From: Ktedonobacterales bacterium
Lineage (GTDB): Bacteria > Chloroflexota > Ktedonobacteria > Ktedonobacterales > JADMIN01
Assembly (NCBI GenBank): GCA_025450405.1
Contig: JANWHL010000116.1
Location: 1-7,617 of the forward strand
Length of the DNA stretch: 7,617 bases
Reading direction: 5' to 3'
Below, piece after piece: positions 5,594-7,617 of the stretch (within the stretch, counting starts at the first letter, position 1; every line of letters begins with the position of its first letter). Both the position numbers and the translations under genes were made by a program. The notes under the pieces were generated by a model that was given only the letters and a program-made list of their open reading frames with translations, did not search any database and was not told the DNA's origin.

Positions 5594-5671
5594 TTATGGA
5601 TCCAGCCATACCCCGTCGCGTTCGAGCCGGGTCAGCGTGTCTTGCTTGCGTAGCTCGATAGTCCGTGGCAT
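5594..5671 (-). CDS. 25-residue minus-strand micro-ORF with strong ribosome binding site, possible remnant of a PPOX-type gene
   Basis: The frame runs from ATG (complement 5669-5671) to TAA (complement 5594-5596) and encodes a 25-residue peptide beginning MPRTIELRKQ and ending ERDGVWLDP. Upstream on the minus strand is GGAGGAAGGAGG, 9 nt before the ATG, the strongest Shine-Dalgarno stretch in the intergenic regions here. The peptide is charged and amphipathic, with no signal or membrane segment. Its start resembles the N-terminal helix of pyridoxamine-phosphate-oxidase-like (split-barrel, F420/FMN) proteins, which often begin MxxIEL...RLxxDGVxWLATV. That would make it the stub of a gene whose body has been lost, replaced here by the GNAT 3' end. 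Alternatively it is a genuine small protein or a leader peptide. The family link is from memory of a short motif and is weak. Confidence 0.45.
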   Translation of the reverse strand: MPRTIELRKQDTLTRLERDGVWLDP

Positions 5672-5684
5672 CGCGCTCAGCCTC
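5672..5684 (-). promoter_or_regulatory. Ribosome binding site of the micro-ORF
   Basis: The plus strand reads CCTCCTTCCTCC at 5681-5692. On the minus strand this is GGAGGAAGGAGG, and 9 nt (CTGAGCGCG) separate the AAGGAGG from the ATG. Two overlapping near-perfect anti-Shine-Dalgarno matches are unlikely by chance next to a start codon. Confidence 0.5.
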
Positions 5685-5792
5685 CTTCCTCCACTGGCCT
5701 CCGGCTCTCCTCGTCGAACCGCGAAGGTGCCCACGGCGGTTCACTCCACGCGACACACTACCATCGTAATCGGGCCAGCCACGCGCGTTCCG

Positions 5793-5809
5793 CGGGAGCC
5801 ACTCTCCCG
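5793..5809. repeat. Inverted repeat upstream of the sigma factor promoter (possible operator)
   Basis: CGGGAG (5793-5798), spacer CCACT, CTCCCG (5804-5809): a perfect 6-bp inverted repeat. It ends 31 bp before the sigma gene's -10 element, i.e. just upstream of the -35 position, and lies in the divergent space shared with the minus-strand micro-ORF. It could be a regulator site or a transcript hairpin on the minus strand. Nothing else gene-like was found in 5693-5871. Confidence 0.3.
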
Positions 5810-5837
5810 GTCACATCGCCTGGATTTTGCCCGTCAA

Positions 5838-5846
5838 TGGTATAAC
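5838..5846 (+). promoter_or_regulatory. Extended -10 promoter element for the ECF sigma factor gene
   Basis: TGGTATAAC matches TGn-TATAAT with one change. No TTGACA-like -35 lies 16-18 bp upstream. The predicted transcript start is near 5853, only ~20 nt before the ATG, with GAAAGGA (5856-5862) between as the ribosome binding site (9-nt spacing). It looks like a housekeeping-sigma promoter rather than an ECF-type GGAAC/CGTC promoter. Confidence 0.5.
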
Positions 5847-5871
5847 GGAACGCACGAAAGGACTGTGACCG

Positions 5872-6777
5872 ATGGATGAGCAAACGAACAACCGCGCGGC
5901 GGAGAACGAGATCGAGTGGCTGGCGGAACGCTTCGAGGCCAATCGCGACCACCTCCGCGCCGTCGCCTACCGGATGCTCGGCTCTTCCACCGAAGCCGAC
6001 GACGCCGTGCAGGAAGCCTGGCTCCGCCTGAACCGCGCCGACACGAGCGCGATCGCCAACCTCGGCGGATGGCTCACCACGGTCCTCGCCCGCGTATGCC
6101 TGGACATGCTCCGCTCGCGCGCTTCGCGGCGCGAGGACCCGCTCGACGCGCTGGTTGTCGAGCCCATCGCGAAAGGCGCGGACGCCACCGACCCCGAGAG
6201 CCAGGCGCTCATGGCCGACTCAGTCGGTCTGGCGCTGCTGGTGGTCCTCGACACGCTGAATCCCGCCGAACGCCTCGCGTTCGTGCTCCACGACCTCTTC
6301 GACATGCCATTCGACGAGATCGCACCGATCGTCGGGCGCTCTCCGACCGCGGCACGGCAGCTCGCCAGTCGCGCGCGTCGCCGGGTGCGCGGCGGCGCTC
6401 CGGAGCCCGACGCCGATCTCACGGGCCAGCGTGCTATCGTCGACGCCTTTCTCGCCGCCGCGCGCGGCGGCGACTTCAGCGCGCTGCTCGCCATGCTCGA
6501 CCCCGATGTGGTGGTCCAGGCCGACCCAGCCGCCGTGTCCGCCGGCGCCGCGACCGGTGTGCGTGGCGCCGAGGCCGTGGCCCACCAGTTCGCGGGCCGC
6601 GCCCGGGTCGCACGCCCGGCGCTCGTCGATGGTGTCCCCGGCGCCGTCTGGGCACCTGGCGGGCGGCCCCGCGTCGTCTTCACGTTCACCATCTCCGATG
6701 ACAAAATCACCGCCATCGAGATCCTGGCCGATCCCGGGCGCCTCGCCCAGCTCGACCTGGCCATCCACGACGACTAA
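5872..6777 (+). CDS. ECF sigma factor with C-terminal SnoaL/NTF2-like domain (SigJ-like)
   Basis: 301 residues. Region sigma-2 (about 17-85) contains YRMLGSSTEADDAVQEAWLRL and the DNA-binding helix WLTTVLARVCLDMLRSR. Region sigma-4 (about 115-174) contains LNPAERLAFVLHDLF...FDEIAPIVGRSPTAARQLASRARRRVRG, a helix-turn-helix for the -35 element. The remainder (about 183-300) is a SnoaL/NTF2-like domain (IVDAFLAAARGGDFSALLAMLDPDVV, then VRGAEAVA, ending in an ADPGRLAQLDL motif). In this group (SigJ, ECF41 and related), the fused domain replaces a separate anti-sigma factor and tunes activity; consistently, no anti-sigma gene is adjacent. The DGGGK motif of classical ECF41 and its WLPEP linker motif are not present (QADPAAV and ALVVEPIA occupy the places), so a SigJ/ECF56-like group fits better. 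The start is the ATG with GAAAGGA upstream. Targets are unknown. Confidence 0.92.
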   Translation: MDEQTNNRAAENEIEWLAERFEANRDHLRAVAYRMLGSSTEADDAVQEAWLRLNRADTSAIANLGGWLTTVLARVCLDMLRSRASRREDPLDALVVEPIAKGADATDPESQALMADSVGLALLVVLDTLNPAERLAFVLHDLFDMPFDEIAPIVGRSPTAARQLASRARRRVRGGAPEPDADLTGQRAIVDAFLAAARGGDFSALLAMLDPDVVVQADPAAVSAGAATGVRGAEAVAHQFAGRARVARPALVDGVPGAVWAPGGRPRVVFTFTISDDKITAIEILADPGRLAQLDLAIHDD

Positions 6778-6798
6778 CAGTCTCGCCCCGCCACGACA

Positions 6799-6804
6799 TA
6801 TACT
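6799..6804 (+). promoter_or_regulatory. -10 element for the LLM oxidoreductase gene
   Basis: TATACT matches the -10 consensus in five of six positions and lies 57 bp before the ATG at 6856, in the 78-bp gap after the sigma gene. No TG extension and only a poor -35 (TAACAG, 18-bp spacing) are present, so the call is tentative. It suggests the oxidoreductase has its own promoter. Confidence 0.35.
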
Positions 6805-6842
6805 GGCGGCGCGACCACCAGCACGACGTCATGACACCAATC

Positions 6843-6849
6843 AGGAGGT
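6843..6849 (+). promoter_or_regulatory. Ribosome binding site of the LLM oxidoreductase gene
   Basis: AGGAGGT with 6-nt spacing to ATG 6856, a near-perfect Shine-Dalgarno that fixes the start. Confidence 0.85.
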
Positions 6850-6855
6850 ATCCGC

Positions 6856-7617
6856 ATGCCTGCCACGCATCCGCTCCGCTTCGGCATCAAGACATCCCCC
6901 CAGCACGTCGACTATGACGACATCGTCCGGGTCTGGCGCGCGGCTGACGAAGAGCCCGCCTTCGACGACGCCTGGGACTTCGACCATTTCATGCCGCTGG
7001 GCGATGACCCCACCGGCCCCTGCCTCGAAGGGTGGACCCTTCTGGCCGCCCTAGCCGCCCAGACCCAGCGACTGCGCGTTGGCGTGATGGTCACTGGCAA
7101 CACCTACCGCCATCCCACCGTCCTTGCCAACATGGGCGCCACCGTGGACATCATCAGCGGCGGCCGGCTCGACTTCGGCATCGGCGCCGGCTGGAACGAG
7201 CTGGAGCATACCGCCTACGGTATTCCACTCTACGCCCCCGGCGAGCGCATCCGCCGCTTCGGCGAGGCGTGCGAGGTCATCCGCCTGCTCTGGACCGAAA
7301 CGGTTGCCAACTTCGACGGCAAATACTACCAGCTCAAGGACGCCCGCTGCGAGCCCAAGCCGGTCCAAAAGCCCTATCCGCCGTTCGTCATCGGCGGGGG
7401 GGGCGAGCAGCTCACCCTGCGCGTCGTCGCGCGCTACGCCGATATTTGGAACTACGGCGGTGGGCCGGTCGATGTCTTCCAGCACAAGAACGAGCTGATC
7501 GACCAGTATTGCGCTGAGATCGACCGTGACCCCGCGACCATCCGGCGCTCCATGCAGACGCGCGTCGACTACGCCAATCTGGGGGCCAGCCGCGACACCC
7601 TGCGCGAGTTCGCCGCC
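6856..7617 (+). CDS. LLM class F420-dependent oxidoreductase (luciferase-like monooxygenase family), 3' end missing
   Basis: 254 codons are open to the window end; the family is usually about 290-340 residues, so the C-terminus is cut off. The protein begins LRFGIKTSP and shows the bacterial-luciferase-like TIM-barrel pattern: WDFDHF (40-45), EGWTLLAALAAQTQRLRVGVMVTGNTYRHP (58-87, shown in two parts in the family as the WT..AALA and VGxxVxGNxxRxP motifs), then DIISGGRLDFGIGAGW and GERIRRFGEACEVIRLLW. A glycine-rich phosphate-binding loop IGGGGEQLT follows near residues 178-186. The pattern fits F420-dependent members better than FMN luciferases, but the cofactor is inferred from family likeness. 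These enzymes move hydride between F420 and diverse small molecules; the substrate is unknown. The gene follows the ECF sigma gene by 78 bp with its own AGGAGGT, so it may or may not be under that sigma factor. Confidence 0.9.
   Translation, partial: MPATHPLRFGIKTSPQHVDYDDIVRVWRAADEEPAFDDAWDFDHFMPLGDDPTGPCLEGWTLLAALAAQTQRLRVGVMVTGNTYRHPTVLANMGATVDIISGGRLDFGIGAGWNELEHTAYGIPLYAPGERIRRFGEACEVIRLLWTETVANFDGKYYQLKDARCEPKPVQKPYPPFVIGGGGEQLTLRVVARYADIWNYGGGPVDVFQHKNELIDQYCAEIDRDPATIRRSMQTRVDYANLGASRDTLREFAA

Noticed and set aside
4809..5756. 315-residue minus-strand frame opposite the GNAT gene
   Set aside because: Antisense shadow of a GC-rich gene; no family motif, and the plus-strand GNAT motifs are clear.
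5967..6764. Long minus-strand frame opposite the sigma factor
   Set aside because: High-GC shadow frame; Ser/Arg/Ala-rich, with no motif.
1..7617. CRISPR array, transposon ends, tRNA or toxin-antitoxin pair
   Set aside because: The only tandem repeat has no spacers, and no terminal inverted repeats with a transposase, cloverleaf or toxin-like small gene pair was found.

Overview
The window is a high-GC bacterial chromosome segment of mostly ordinary, compact genes. No tRNA, rRNA, CRISPR array, transposase, phage or plasmid gene was seen. The GC-rich codon use, a GTG start, strong AGGAGG-type ribosome binding sites, an F420-type luciferase-like oxidoreductase, a SigJ-like ECF sigma factor with a SnoaL tail, an Eis-like GNAT and stand-alone receiver proteins together suggest Chloroflexota (Thermomicrobia-like) or, less likely, Actinomycetota. 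This placement is an inference from gene types, not from a marker gene.

Layout. 1-609 (+) is the C-terminal part of a secreted-type phosphoesterase (phospholipase C / acid phosphatase family). 716-1249 (+) is a DinB-like metal-binding four-helix protein. It converges on two minus-strand single-domain response regulators (1383-1871 and 2021-2503), and the convergent gap 1250-1382 holds several GC-rich hairpins. The regulators diverge from a plus-strand pair: an unusual EPSP synthase (aroA-like, 2865-4388) and a GNAT acetyltransferase of Eis-like build (4392-5567), separated by only 3 nt. The divergent region 2504-2864 contains four perfect 18-bp tandem repeats and a clear extended -10 promoter for aroA. 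After the GNAT gene, a previously easy-to-miss 25-codon minus-strand reading frame with a very strong ribosome binding site (5594-5671) converges on it, with a small hairpin exactly between the two stop codons. 5872-6777 (+) is an ECF sigma factor with a C-terminal SnoaL/NTF2-like domain, preceded by another extended -10 element. 6856-7617 (+) is the start of an F420-dependent luciferase-like oxidoreductase that runs off the window.

How the genes fit together. The only convincing operon is aroA-GNAT. The two receivers may share a transcript and probably serve a sensor kinase elsewhere, since no kinase is present. The sigma factor and the LLM oxidoreductase each have their own promoter-like and ribosome-binding signals, so any link between them is only positional. 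The items most worth a second look are the minus-strand micro-ORF, the 18-bp repeat array between the receivers and aroA, and the altered substrate-site residues of the EPSP synthase.
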